Origin: an uncultured Deferribacteraceae bacterium
Lineage (GTDB): Bacteria; Chrysiogenota; Deferribacteres; Deferribacterales; Mucispirillaceae
Direction of reading: 5' to 3'
DNA length: 54,098 nt
Assembly (NCBI GenBank): GCA_947039395.1
Contig: CAMQYS010000012.1
Span: 1 to 54,098 of the forward strand
In this document: in pieces, positions 1 to 8,342 of the stretch
Numbering within the stretch: position 1 is the first letter of the stretch
Layout: every line of letters starts with the position of its first letter
The notes under the pieces: generated by a model
Database searches by the model: none
What the model was told of the DNA's origin: nothing
The model's input: only the letters and a program-made list of their open reading frames with translations
Made by a program: the position numbers and the translations under genes

Positions 1-162
1 AATGTTAAGCGTTGTAAGTGAATAAGATTAAGTACGATGAGTAAATAATGTTAAGCGTTGTAAGTGAATAAGATTAAGTACGATGAGTACATAATGTTAA
101 GCGTTGTAAGTGAATAAGATTAAGTACGATGAGTAAATAATGTTAAGTGTTGTAAGTGAATA
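1..162. repeat. 46-bp direct tandem repeat, about 3.5 copies
   Basis: Unit boundaries fall at positions 1, 47, 93 and 139. Each unit begins AATGTTAAGCGTTG and ends GATGAGTAAAT. The first three copies are almost identical and the fourth is cut off at about 162, a few bases before the stop codon of the next gene. The array reaches the window edge, so the true copy number is unknown. The spacing is too regular, with no unique spacers, for a CRISPR array. Confidence 0.9.
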
Positions 163-166
163 GGAG

Positions 167-721
167 TTAGTAGGTATATGGATTACTTGTTTTCTCTTTT
201 TGTCTTATTTTATCAAGTATAGCTACTTCATCTTTAATATCTTCAATATTATTTTCAATCAGTTTTTTATAAGCTATAAGCATCTCATCATTTGGTACTC
301 TATTTATTGCTTTGCAAATAATTTCTAAAGCTTCATACAGGTTTTCTTTTGCCTTATCAATATTTTTGTAGAATTTATCAATAAGCTGATTAGCTTTTGT
401 GATATATGTGTTTCTTATATAGTTTTTTTTGAGATTTGTAAATGATTCAAGATTTCTCACAGGCTCAATAGGTTTATTCATTATTTTTAGTGTTAGATTG
501 TTTAACTTAGTTGAGTATTGAGCAGTATCTACTATAGCATTTTCGATATAATCAAAAGCCCTAACAACTTTATCGTGTGGTGATTTAGGGTCGTTTATAG
601 CTTCAGCAGCAGTTCTGATATTTTTTAATATTTTAGATAGATTGTAGTTGCTAAGATCAATTTTTTTTACTCCCCCTGTTACGGGGTCAGTAATTTTTTT
701 GTAATCAGAATCGTCAGTCAT
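167..721 (-). CDS. Hypothetical protein, 184 aa
   Basis: I do not recognise this protein. It is a Lys/Asn/Ile-rich, largely helical soluble protein with no signal peptide and no membrane segment. It starts at an ATG and begins MTDDSDYKK. It lies between the 46-bp repeat array, which starts right after its stop codon, and the tRNA operon, whose last gene ends about 180 bases upstream of its start. It could be transcribed by readthrough from the tRNA operon or from its own promoter in the 722-898 gap, where I see no strong -35/-10 pair. Codon use looks like that of its neighbours. The reading frame is probably real because of its length and normal composition, but no function can be assigned. 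Confidence 0.6.
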   Translation of the reverse strand: MTDDSDYKKITDPVTGGVKKIDLSNYNLSKILKNIRTAAEAINDPKSPHDKVVRAFDYIENAIVDTAQYSTKLNNLTLKIMNKPIEPVRNLESFTNLKKNYIRNTYITKANQLIDKFYKNIDKAKENLYEALEIICKAINRVPNDEMLIAYKKLIENNIEDIKDEVAILDKIRQKEKTSNPYTY

Positions 722-898
722 TACACTTTATAAACACGATACTTCACAGCTGATTTTTTAAATACATACATTTTTTTAAGGATATTACGTAAAGTTTTCT
801 TAAGATTTTTCACAAGAGACCTCATTAAATAATATTGTATACCAACTGGATATACGCAAATAGTATGTTCAACACTTACTATTGAGTGTATTACTATA

Positions 899-972
899 CG
901 GGGACGACGAGACTCGAACTCGCGACCTCTGACGTGACAGGCCAGCGTTCTAACCAACTGAACTACGCCCCC
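899..972 (-). tRNA. tRNA-Asp (GUC)
   Basis: Read on the minus strand, a 7-bp acceptor stem (GGGGGCG with CGUCCCC, one G-U pair), discriminator G, a normal T-arm with GTTCGAGTC, and an anticodon loop CUGUCAC with anticodon GUC. CCA is not encoded. It is the last gene of a four-tRNA minus-strand operon. The open frame that overlaps it (721-957) is a shadow of the tRNA. Confidence 0.97.
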
Positions 973-995
973 TAGTAATCTAACAAATAAAAAAA

Positions 996-1068
996 TGGAC
1001 GCTGCAGGGATCGAACCTGCGACCCACGGCTTGTAAGGCCGTTGCTCTCCCAGCTGAGCTAAGCGTCC
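996..1068 (-). tRNA. tRNA-Val (UAC)
   Basis: Minus-strand cloverleaf with acceptor stem GGACGCU paired to AGCGUCC, discriminator A, anticodon loop CUUACAA (anticodon UAC) and T-loop GTTCGATCC. CCA is not encoded. It lies 23 bases upstream of tRNA-Asp in the same operon. Confidence 0.97.
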
Positions 1069-1115
1069 AAAAACACATTATAGACTATATTATAAAAATA
1101 ATCTATTATTATTAA

Positions 1116-1190
1116 CGACCCGTAGGGGATTTGAACCCCTGTTGCCTACGTGAAAGGCAGGTGTCCTAGGCCAAGCTAGACGAACGGGTC
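1116..1190 (-). tRNA. tRNA-Glu (UUC)
   Basis: Minus-strand cloverleaf with acceptor stem GACCCGU paired to ACGGGUC, discriminator G, and anticodon loop CUUUCAC (anticodon UUC). CCA is not encoded. Second gene of the Lys-Glu-Val-Asp operon. Confidence 0.97.
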
Positions 1191-1226
1191 TAAAAACTTT
1201 AGATACTAAAATTGTATCTAACTAAG

Positions 1227-1299
1227 TGAGCCGTACTGGGGTCGAACCAGTGACCCTTTGATTAAAAGTCAAATGCTCTACCAACTGAGCTAACGGCTC
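1227..1299 (-). tRNA. tRNA-Lys (UUU)
   Basis: Minus-strand cloverleaf with acceptor stem GAGCCGU paired to ACGGCUC, discriminator A, and anticodon loop CUUUUAA (anticodon UUU). CCA is not encoded. It is the first gene of the tRNA operon, directly downstream of the promoter at 1324-1352. Confidence 0.97.
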
Positions 1300-1323
1300 T
1301 TCTGCACTAACTAACGAACTAGG

Positions 1324-1352
1324 AAGTTATCATAAGATAAGATATTTGTCAA
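1324..1352 (-). promoter_or_regulatory. Sigma70-type promoter of the tRNA operon
   Basis: On the minus strand TTGACA (1352-1347), a 17-base spacer, then TAACTT (1329-1324). It ends about 25 bases before tRNA-Lys. The consensus -35 and correct spacing fit a strong stable-RNA promoter. The rest of the 1300-1531 gap shows nothing else. Confidence 0.6.
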
Positions 1353-1531
1353 CTAGTTTATATGTTAATATCATATAATGTTATGTTAATTTAAGATTAT
1401 GTCGATTGTTTTTATAATAAATTATATCAATTTTGATATATATTACTTACTTTATTTGATGTTTTTAATATATGAAATACCTGTAAAAATATTATTTCAA
1501 ATATTGAAAATTTTAAAAATATTATAGATAA

Positions 1532-2434
1532 CTATGTATATTTCGACATGTTTTTTATATAACTATCAAATGGTTGTTGCTCTATATTTAGTATATTGAA
1601 TACTTTATTTTCATCACATGTATTATTAGATAGAAGCATATTTAATTGTTCAGTTGTTATCGGGAAAAAATCAAATCGTTCAAATATTTTTATTATTGGT
1701 TTAGCTAAATCTATAGGTATATGTATCAACATATTACTTATTTTTAAGTTAGTTGATATGCTTTCAATTAGATCATTATATGTGTATACAGTAGTTCCAC
1801 AAAGTTCAAATGAACAGTTTTGGCAATCGATATTAGTGATAGATTTAGTAAATGCTTTTGCAACATCATTTACATAGATAGGTTGTAATTTGTAGTTACC
1901 ATTACCAAAGACAGGTAAAATTCTAATTTTTTTAATATTTTTTATGAATAGATTTATAGACTTATCGTCTTTTCCAAAAATTAGTGATGGTTGAAAAATT
2001 GTCCAGACTAAGTTTTTGCTTTTAACTATATTTTCAGCTCTATATTTTGTTTCAAAGTAGCTACTTATTTCTGTAGACGAAGCAGAGTTAACTGACATAT
2101 GAATATATCGTTTAACATTATATTTTATCGCTAAATCAGTGATTATATCAGTTGCTTCAACATGGAGTTTATTAAATGTAATATTTTTATTTTTATCTTC
2201 ACGAATAATACCTATAAGATTTATTATAGCTAATGATCCAGTGATTTTATTTTCCCAATGCATACAGTTAAAGATATCTCCACGAATAACTTCTAGGTTA
2301 TTATTAGGTTTAATTTTTTTAATATCTCTTGCTAATAATTTCACTCTATAGTTTAAATTTAATAACTCTTTTACTATTTCAGTGCCAACGAAACCTGTTC
2401 CGCCTATAATAAATATAGTATCTTTATTTTCCAT
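1532..2434 (-). CDS. NAD(P)-binding epimerase/dehydratase-like protein (NDUFA9 family)
   Basis: About 300 aa with an N-terminal Rossmann motif GGTGFVGTEI near residue 10. It follows the atypical short-chain dehydrogenase pattern of NDUFA9-like proteins: a conserved NLIGI segment near residue 75, then the YIHMS strand near residue 115, with a YxxxK-like EISSYFETKYRAE region afterwards. Members of this family bind NAD(P) and often act on nucleotide sugars or as uncharacterised oxidoreductases; the substrate cannot be read from the sequence. I chose the ATG at 2434 because GGAG lies 9 bases upstream; a longer frame begins with TTG at 2449. The gene stands alone, facing the tRNA operon on one side and divergent from the acetyltransferase gene on the other. 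Confidence 0.75.
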   Translation of the reverse strand: MENKDTIFIIGGTGFVGTEIVKELLNLNYRVKLLARDIKKIKPNNNLEVIRGDIFNCMHWENKITGSLAIINLIGIIREDKNKNITFNKLHVEATDIITDLAIKYNVKRYIHMSVNSASSTEISSYFETKYRAENIVKSKNLVWTIFQPSLIFGKDDKSINLFIKNIKKIRILPVFGNGNYKLQPIYVNDVAKAFTKSITNIDCQNCSFELCGTTVYTYNDLIESISTNLKISNMLIHIPIDLAKPIIKIFERFDFFPITTEQLNMLLSNNTCDENKVFNILNIEQQPFDSYIKNMSKYT

Positions 2435-2646
2435 TAAAACATACTCCAAACTATCAGATGTATCTTTACTATAATATGTATTGTGATCATTGCAAGAGAA
2501 ATACTTTCATCTATTTTTTTAGATATGACTATTTTAACTATTAGGTAAAGCATTTTTATTATTATCGGTAATAATTCTCTTAGAGTATTGTTTTTTTAAA
2601 AGTAGTATATAATTTATCTAGTTGTTCTAAGAGGGTTTAATATTAT

Positions 2647-3438
2647 ATGGATACGATAATAAAACTTACTAATAAAAATATTGATAGTGAACATATCTGT
2701 TGTGCAATATCGGATAAAAAGAGTGTACACGGTTATAGTTTAAAGAAAGAGTGGCTTAAATCAGAGTTTGATAATGGGTATGTATTTGAAAGATTAGATG
2801 AGCGAGCAAAAGTATTTATAGAGTATGGTGATAGTGAAAAAGCATGGGCACCGATTGAGGCTAAAAACTACCTATTTATACAGTGTTTTTGGGTCGCTGG
2901 TTCGTATAAAGGTAAAGGATACGGTAAGAGGTTGATATCGTATGCAGTAGAAGAGGCTAAGGCTCAAAAGAAAGATGGATTAATTATTATCACTGGTAAG
3001 AAAAAGATGCACTTTTTAGCTGATGGAAGTTGGTTGTTAAAAAATGGCTTTAAAGAGATCGATAAAACTGATTCAGGTTTTACTCTACTCTCTTATAAGA
3101 TTGATGAAGATTTAAAAGATACCCAATCACAAGCAGAACCAAAAAAGATGCCGAAGTTTAAGGATCAGATATATACAGGTGAGTGTGAGAATAGTAACGG
3201 TTTAACTGTGTATTATTCAGATAGATGCCCGTACACAGATTACTATGTGAATACCGTTTTAAAAGAGTCTGCGATTAAGCGAGATATACCTATAAAGAGT
3301 GTGTATTTAAAGACGGTGAAAGATGCTCAAAACTCTCCTGCACCGTCTAGTATTTTCAGTTTGTTTTATAACGGTAAATTTTTGACTACAGATATGAGTG
3401 TCTGTTTAGAGTCAAAATTTAATAAAATAATTAAGTAG
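2647..3438 (+). CDS. GNAT acetyltransferase with YoaP-like C-terminal domain
   Basis: 263 aa. Residues 1-155 form a GNAT fold: the acetyl-CoA-binding signature appears as WVAGSYKGKGYGKRLI near residues 85-100 (the Q/RxxGxG/A loop as YKGKGYG), followed by a helix and the KKNGF-type motif near residue 133. Residues 170-263 resemble the YoaP C-terminal domain, with a CPYTDYYV segment near residue 195. This domain arrangement is known in the Bacillus YoaP family, whose substrate is undetermined. The start ATG at 2647 has an AGAGGG element about 12 bases upstream. It is a single-gene unit that ends in a bidirectional hairpin shared with the convergent Sel1 gene. The family call is fairly safe; the acceptor substrate is unknown. 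Confidence 0.75.
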   Translation: MDTIIKLTNKNIDSEHICCAISDKKSVHGYSLKKEWLKSEFDNGYVFERLDERAKVFIEYGDSEKAWAPIEAKNYLFIQCFWVAGSYKGKGYGKRLISYAVEEAKAQKKDGLIIITGKKKMHFLADGSWLLKNGFKEIDKTDSGFTLLSYKIDEDLKDTQSQAEPKKMPKFKDQIYTGECENSNGLTVYYSDRCPYTDYYVNTVLKESAIKRDIPIKSVYLKTVKDAQNSPAPSSIFSLFYNGKFLTTDMSVCLESKFNKIIK

Positions 3439-3472
3439 AGGTTTGTGGTAAGATCATGACACGATTAAAATC

Positions 3473-3521
3473 TATAGAGATATAAAAACAGATTTTTTAT
3501 AGTAAGCTTTTAATCTCTATA
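3473..3521. terminator. Bidirectional hairpin between convergent genes
   Basis: Perfect 9-bp arms TATAGAGAT (3473-3481) and ATCTCTATA (3513-3521), with A-rich and T-rich inner flanks, lie between the convergent acetyltransferase and Sel1 genes. Confidence 0.55.
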
Positions 3522-3565
3522 TGTTATTATTATTTCTATTCAAACCGATACAACTGTTTTATACT

Positions 3566-4216
3566 TTACTTTACTTGTAGTTGTTTTTTTAATGTTGTAG
3601 CAGAGAAGCAGGCGGTTTCATCTCCCATAGAACAAGCTTTCTCTACAAGTTCTAAGGACTTATCTAAATCAATTGGAACTCCTTTTCCGTTGCTATATAA
3701 AATAGCAAGATTGTGACAGCCTAATGATATTCCTAACTCACAAGATTTATCGAATAAATCAGCTGCTTTAGCAAAACTTTGTTTAGTGCCTCTACCGTGA
3801 TAATACATGAGTGCAAGGTTTGCACATCCTATCCCATTTTCTACATTATTAGGACAACTTTTAGTAAGATAGTTAAAGGACTTATTCATATTTTGTACAG
3901 TTGCAGATGTACCGTTTAGATACATTGCTCCAGCATTGATACATGCTAATATAACATCTCCGTTATCGCAAGCGATCTCATAGAATTTTAATGCTTCTCC
4001 TTCATCAAGTTGCACAAATTCACCTAGGTTATATTGTAATGCTAATTGATAGCAAGCATCATAATTATTTTCACTACACTCTTTTTTATTTTTAGTAAAC
4101 TGTTCTTCAGATGATAGATTTGATATATTTTGTACATCATTTTCAGATACAGCGATATTGAATATTACTATAAGTGCTATAGCTAAAACAACTACAATGA
4201 CAATATTTTTTTTCAC
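3566..4216 (-). CDS. Secreted Sel1-repeat (Hcp-like) protein, 216 aa
   Basis: The N-terminus MKKNIVIVVVLAIALIVIF is a signal peptide or membrane anchor. About four Sel1 repeats of about 36 residues follow, each with paired cysteines (for example ACYQLALQYN and ACxNGDVxLAC patterns), as in cysteine-rich Hcp proteins, where each repeat is disulfide-locked. The protein would be periplasmic or secreted. Sel1 proteins mediate protein-protein contacts; Hcp relatives have been linked to host interaction, but no such role can be shown here. It is the first of several Sel1 genes in the window, all on the minus strand, each with its own hairpin terminator. The 4217-4694 gap upstream has only the hairpin at 4568-4597. 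Confidence 0.85.
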   Translation of the reverse strand: MKKNIVIVVVLAIALIVIFNIAVSENDVQNISNLSSEEQFTKNKKECSENNYDACYQLALQYNLGEFVQLDEGEALKFYEIACDNGDVILACINAGAMYLNGTSATVQNMNKSFNYLTKSCPNNVENGIGCANLALMYYHGRGTKQSFAKAADLFDKSCELGISLGCHNLAILYSNGKGVPIDLDKSLELVEKACSMGDETACFSATTLKKQLQVK

Positions 4217-4567
4217 AAGTTACTCCTTGATAATATGTATGTATGATAAAGTGATTAGTGCGATACTATTTTTATCATTTAATTTATACACAACATAGAT
4301 ATAAAAATCATAAAAAAGTGAGATAAATAGTTATGTATAATTTTTATCACAAGATATTATACAATCTAGTGTTTGATAATTCAATAAATTAATGGTGCTG
4401 TGTAGAAATTGGTTTGAAGTGAGAAAAGAAAAGAATAGAGGTTTTAGTTTATTATTTGGAAATTATATTTTAGTTAATATATGATTTTTTATTTCTCTAA
4501 AACTTAGTTATGATCTACCTGAAATAATATTACTTTAAGTTATTACACTCTATTTCTATATTAACAA

Positions 4568-4597
4568 GTTAGAGGATAAAATTAATTATCCTCTAAC
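4568..4597. terminator. Strong bidirectional hairpin (12-bp perfect stem)
   Basis: GTTAGAGGATAA (4568-4579), loop AATTAA, then TTATCCTCTAAC (4586-4597). The flanks are T-rich on the plus strand. It lies about 100 bases downstream of the minus-strand outer-membrane gene and probably terminates it. It is the only clear element in the 478-base gap 4217-4694. Confidence 0.7.
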
Positions 4598-4694
4598 TCT
4601 ATTTTTATTAAGTTAAAATTAATTAGATGTTGAATGCTTTTTAAAATCAAAATCGTTAATCAAAAGCAGTAAACATTTTCGGACAGTTTAATAT

Positions 4695-5252
4695 TTAGAA
4701 TCTTATACCAGCTTCAGCTAATATTCTAAAATCATTTAATGGAAAACGACTTACCATTGTGTGTTCATACGATAATCCAACAATAATGTTTTTATAAGTT
4801 GCCCTTACGCCTAATGTACCATAAAGACCTGCATCAAACAAACTTGTATTTTCATCAATTATTAGATAAGAACCAGATGCTCCTAAACCAACCTTAGGTA
4901 AAATACTCCATGATGGAGTTAACTTTATATTTGTTTGAAATAATAATGCATATTTTAGATTAATACGTGAAGAACCTAGGTTAGAATAACCAACAGCTAA
5001 ATCCATAGCAAAAAATCTACTTTGTTGTAAACCTCCAAGAATAGATATATCTAGACCAGAAGCACTTACACCTTCTGAGATGAACCCATTATATCCTATA
5101 TTACCTAGTAAGTAATAAAAGCTAGTTTTTTGGTTTGTGGTAATATCTTGAGCTTGTCCTTCAAAATCCTCGCCACTACTCTGTGCTAAAACTACGTTGT
5201 TGAATGAAAGAAACACAATACAAATCAATAAATAAAATCTGAAAAATTTCAT
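4695..5252 (-). CDS. Small outer-membrane beta-barrel protein
   Basis: 185 aa. A cleavable signal peptide (residues 1-23, hydrophobic core LLICIVFLSF, cleavage near VLAQ) is followed by about 160 residues of alternating polar and hydrophobic strands rich in Gly, Tyr and Ser (for example LGNIGYNGF, LAVGYSNLGSS, LGVRATYKNIIVGLSYEH). It ends in ...EAGIRF, a C-terminal Phe typical of proteins inserted by the BAM machinery. The size fits an eight-stranded OmpA/OmpW-like barrel, but I cannot name the family. A good Shine-Dalgarno (GAGGATG) precedes the ATG. The perfect dyad at 5308-5326, about 55 bases upstream, looks like an operator, so expression is probably regulated. Confidence 0.75.
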   Translation of the reverse strand: MKFFRFYLLICIVFLSFNNVVLAQSSGEDFEGQAQDITTNQKTSFYYLLGNIGYNGFISEGVSASGLDISILGGLQQSRFFAMDLAVGYSNLGSSRINLKYALLFQTNIKLTPSWSILPKVGLGASGSYLIIDENTSLFDAGLYGTLGVRATYKNIIVGLSYEHTMVSRFPLNDFRILAEAGIRF

Positions 5253-5307
5253 AATACATCCTCAATAAATTAAAATATTTTGTTCTATAAATGCTATAAT
5301 ATAAAGT

Positions 5308-5326
5308 TTTATACCTATGGTATAAA
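5308..5326 (-). promoter_or_regulatory. Perfect dyad, probable operator of the outer-membrane protein gene
   Basis: TTTATACC, TAT, GGTATAAA: 8-base arms with a 3-base centre. It lies upstream of the gene that starts at 5252, with TATATT/TATTATA -10-like hexamers between the dyad and the start. The size and symmetry fit a dimeric helix-turn-helix repressor site; the regulator is not in the window. The rest of 5327-5584 shows nothing recognisable. Confidence 0.5.
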
Positions 5327-5584
5327 GCGTGAAATACTAAACATTAAATAAATACTTTAAAAGATGAAGCTATATTAAAGAAAAAACATTATTGATATCA
5401 AACATTTAATATGTATGCGATAATTTAAGGTTATAAACATATATTGTTATCTATATATAGTAAATATAGTTATTTAATGTATCATATTTTTATATATATG
5501 TATATTAGTTCTTTATTGAGTATATAGTTGGTAATGGATATCATTGAGTGTTAATGTTAATCTCCTTACACTTTTAAATAAAAA

Positions 5585-5617
5585 TAGAGGATAAAATGTT
5601 ATTAATTCTACCCTCTA
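5585..5617 (-). terminator. Terminator of the Sel1 gene at 5664-6869
   Basis: Arms TAGAGG and CCTCTA with additional imperfect pairing inside. On the minus strand the stem is followed by TTTTTATTT. It lies about 50 bases past the Sel1 stop codon. Confidence 0.65.
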
Positions 5618-5663
5618 CTTGAAAACTGTTTTAAAACTATTTAAATTTATTTTTATTTAACTT

Positions 5664-6869
5664 TTAGTTTGATTTATATTTTAAACAATATCCCTCTGGA
5701 GTTTCTCCACATACTTTATCAAACAACGTCTTGAAATTATCGCAAGCTGTATTTTTACTATCATCATAATCTTTATCGCATGCTTGTTTATATAAACTTA
5801 ACGCCTTATCTAAATCTTTTTCTACACCTGATCCGTTTTCATATAATACACCAAGATTTCCACAACCACCCATCTCATCTCCATCGCAAGCCATTTGATA
5901 TAACTCTATCGCTTTTATATAATCCTGCTTTACACCTAATCCATCATCATGCATAAGTCCTAAATTATAACAGCCTCGCATACCATCGCTACTTCCCTTA
6001 TCATCATCACACGATATTTTAAATAAACGTATCGCTTCATTATAATCAATAGTCACGCCTTTGCCGTGCTTATATAAAATACCTAGATTATTGCAACCTA
6101 TCATACTGCCATTATCACAAGCTTTTATATTTAACTCTTTTGATCTCTGATAATCTTTTTCTACCTCTTTTTCACTATAATAGATATATCCAAGATTGGC
6201 ACAACTATCATATATATCGGCATCACAAGCTTTCTCATATAGATCTATCGCTTTTTGATAATCTTGTGGAACACCTCTACCTAAATTATACTTTATTCCA
6301 AGATTGTTACATGCGAGCATGTTATTCTTATCGCAAGCCATGTTATAAAACTTGACTGCTCTAATATCATCTTGTTCAACACCGTTGCCTTCCCCATACA
6401 TAATGCCAAGATTGTTACATGCACTCAATACTCCTGCATCACAAGTCATTTCATATAGCTCTATCGCTTTTTGATAATCTTGCTTTACACCTAATCCATC
6501 ATCATACATAAGTCCAAGTGTGTAACATGAAAGCATGCTCCCACTATTACAAGCGTTTTCATATAGCTCTACTGCCTTACCATAATCTTGTTCAACACCA
6601 TTTCCATTGTGGTACATAACGCCTAGATTACCACAAGCCATTACATTTCCATTATCACAAGCTTCTCTAAAAAGCTCAACTGCTTTAGAATAATTTTGTT
6701 TAATACCATCTCCGTCGCTATACAGAGCTCCAAGAGTATTACACTCATTCATATCTCCACTGCTACACCTTTGTTTGTAAATATAAATTGCACTTGATTT
6801 ATCTGCACATGAAATAATGAAAATTGAAAAAATAATTGTAAGTAATGAAATAATATTGAATGGTTTCAT
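5664..6869 (-). CDS. Sel1-repeat (Hcp-like) lipoprotein, about ten repeats
   Basis: 401 aa from the ATG at 6869. That start is chosen because AAGGAG lies 9 bases upstream; the open frame extends to a TTG at 6890 that falls inside the Shine-Dalgarno region. The N-terminus has a lipobox, FIISC, after a hydrophobic stretch, so the mature protein should be lipid-anchored. About ten tandem Sel1 repeats of about 36 residues follow, with the recurring pattern AC-x6-C-x-NLG, then Y-x-x-G-x-GV-x-x-D, each closed by a cysteine pair. It is the largest of the Sel1 paralogues here. The repeats are so similar that copy-number change by recombination is likely. The role is inferred as protein binding at the cell envelope. 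Confidence 0.88.
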   Translation of the reverse strand: MKPFNIISLLTIIFSIFIISCADKSSAIYIYKQRCSSGDMNECNTLGALYSDGDGIKQNYSKAVELFREACDNGNVMACGNLGVMYHNGNGVEQDYGKAVELYENACNSGSMLSCYTLGLMYDDGLGVKQDYQKAIELYEMTCDAGVLSACNNLGIMYGEGNGVEQDDIRAVKFYNMACDKNNMLACNNLGIKYNLGRGVPQDYQKAIDLYEKACDADIYDSCANLGYIYYSEKEVEKDYQRSKELNIKACDNGSMIGCNNLGILYKHGKGVTIDYNEAIRLFKISCDDDKGSSDGMRGCYNLGLMHDDGLGVKQDYIKAIELYQMACDGDEMGGCGNLGVLYENGSGVEKDLDKALSLYKQACDKDYDDSKNTACDNFKTLFDKVCGETPEGYCLKYKSN

Positions 6870-7042
6870 ATAGCATTGCTCCTTGAACAATATAATTGAT
6901 ATGATTTATTTTATAGTTTGATAAGAGTTATATAAATATATAAAATAATATTCATATATTTGTAAGTGGTTATATATATTACTTGATTTGTTTCTCTTTG
7001 TTGTTAAAAAAACATTAATAAAAATGATAGATATAAACTAAT

Positions 7043-7093
7043 TAGAGAGTTTTAAGTGATAGTATTTGAATTCGTCTGATTTAAAACCCTCTA
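7043..7093 (-). terminator. Hairpin downstream of the BFD-like gene
   Basis: TAGAGAGTTTTAA (7043-7055) pairs with TTAAAACCCTCTA (7081-7093), 12 of 13 bases. It sits directly after the minus-strand BFD-like gene. The T-tract is weak, so confidence is moderate. Confidence 0.5.
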
Positions 7094-7105
7094 ACTATAT
7101 TAATA

Positions 7106-7430
7106 CTATTCTTTTGTATCGATAAGAGTTTGAATCTCTACTTTACATTTTCCACATCCAGTGCCAGCCTCTGTCGCTTCTGAAACTTTTTCAACTGTAT
7201 CTGCACCATTTTTAATAGCTTCCGATACTGTATCCTTTGATACTCCTTTACATGTACAAATCATAATTAATATCTCCTCTATATCTTTAATACAACGACC
7301 ACATCCAGTACCTGCGTTCGTAACCTCTTTTATATCATCAATCGTTCTAACACCATTTGTCATAGCTTCTCTAATATCGCTATAACTATTTTTTTTTACA
7401 TCTACAAATAATCCTATTCACATGGATCAT
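7106..7430 (-). CDS. Tandem BFD-like [2Fe-2S] protein with a frameshift at an A9 run
   Basis: Two bacterioferritin-associated-ferredoxin-like domains. The second is complete: CTC near the start and CGKC near the end. The first has CGRC in the annotated frame, but its first cysteine pair (IICRCKK) lies upstream in another frame, starting with ATG at 7430. The two frames meet at nine consecutive A residues (7397-7389 on the minus strand). As written, the upstream frame ends at TAG just after the run; removal of one A joins everything into a protein of about 107 aa with two full C-x-C...C-x2-C clusters. The intact part alone would start at ATG 7363 (85 aa). The frameshift may be real decay, polymerase slippage at A9, or a sequencing error. 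Known BFD-like domains carry electrons or help assemble Fe-S clusters. Confidence 0.75.
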
Positions 7431-7437
7431 AACAACT

Positions 7438-7479
7438 ATTATATACAGATCCTCAACTGATCTACCTCCATGAGGATCT
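7438..7479 (-). promoter_or_regulatory. Dyad and -10 element just upstream of the BFD-like gene
   Basis: A perfect 9-base inverted repeat, AGATCCTCA (7447-7455) and TGAGGATCT (7471-7479), sits next to TATAAT (7443-7438 on the minus strand), only seven bases before the ATG at 7430. A transcript from this -10 would be leaderless or nearly so. The dyad overlaps the expected -35 region, suggesting an operator. Confidence 0.4.
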
Positions 7480-7596
7480 CCATAATATCTAAATGAGATA
7501 TATATTTTAACATACAACAGATAACGGGTCAATCATGTACGCTTTATTTATATATTAAATAAAGTAAGAGTATCGGTAAAAAATTAATCGTTGAGA

Positions 7597-8304
7597 TCAA
7601 TAGAAATCACAATATACTTTCCAATCATTTTTATCCTTATTATAGTAGAAGAAGAAAAGTCCATTATCTATAATATTAAATTTAGCTTTATCATCTGATG
7701 ATATTTGCATAACAAACTCATATCCTGCATCTAGGATAGTAATTCCACTTTGGCAATATGTAGCATAGCCACCTATTTTGTGTTGTGGATAAAGCTTATC
7801 AACTATATCATTGTGGTAATCCATTTCACCTCCATCTTCAAGTTCACAGATTATATCAAATATATCAGACGGTATATCATCTCCATCCAATACAGGGAAA
7901 TCATTTTCTATAAGCGATGGAGATAGAGGAAATGGAGTCATAATAGTTGCGTTTAAATCACAAGGTATTAAGTTATCAAGAGTACTATATTTTCTAATTA
8001 TAAACTGTGAGCTTAGGTAATCTATATCTCTTTTAAAATCATAAAAAATATTTGTAGACATAAAAACGGTTATCAACTCTATCCCTTCTAATTGAGTTGG
8101 GATAGATGGTAGATCTTTTAAAAAGAACATCGCAAGAGGTGTCATTGCGTTACTATCTTTATCAATAGGTGACGTTTCATCTTCTAACTTAAAACCTACT
8201 CTTCCGATCCAACTAACAAGTAACGCATTAGTTGGTTTTATGCCACTTGTTTTAAAAATAGTAGCTTTTTTTTGTAACGCTTTTTTGATCTTTTCAACTG
8301 TCAT
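7597..8304 (-). CDS. DUF1963 (YwqG-like) protein, immunity-type
   Basis: 235 aa, no signal peptide. The C-terminal half carries the DUF1963 pattern: KIGGYATYCQSG near residue 180 (the family's GGxPxxxQ segment), then FVMQISSD and a final FFFYYNKD strand. The YwqG family is widespread, and its members occur in polymorphic-toxin immunity loci. This one is followed 38 bases upstream by another unrecognised cytoplasmic gene on the same strand, so the two may be cotranscribed. The start ATG at 8304 follows a weak AGCG-type ribosome site. An immunity role is inference from family and neighbourhood; no toxin gene lies next to it. Confidence 0.65.
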   Translation of the reverse strand: MTVEKIKKALQKKATIFKTSGIKPTNALLVSWIGRVGFKLEDETSPIDKDSNAMTPLAMFFLKDLPSIPTQLEGIELITVFMSTNIFYDFKRDIDYLSSQFIIRKYSTLDNLIPCDLNATIMTPFPLSPSLIENDFPVLDGDDIPSDIFDIICELEDGGEMDYHNDIVDKLYPQHKIGGYATYCQSGITILDAGYEFVMQISSDDKAKFNIIDNGLFFFYYNKDKNDWKVYCDFY

Positions 8305-8342
8305 TTCTGCGCTCCGTTTAATTATAGTTATTTATTTACGGT

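Noticed and set aside
721-957. 78-codon minus-strand open frame
   Set aside because: It runs through tRNA-Asp (899-972); the first residues are a translation of the tRNA.
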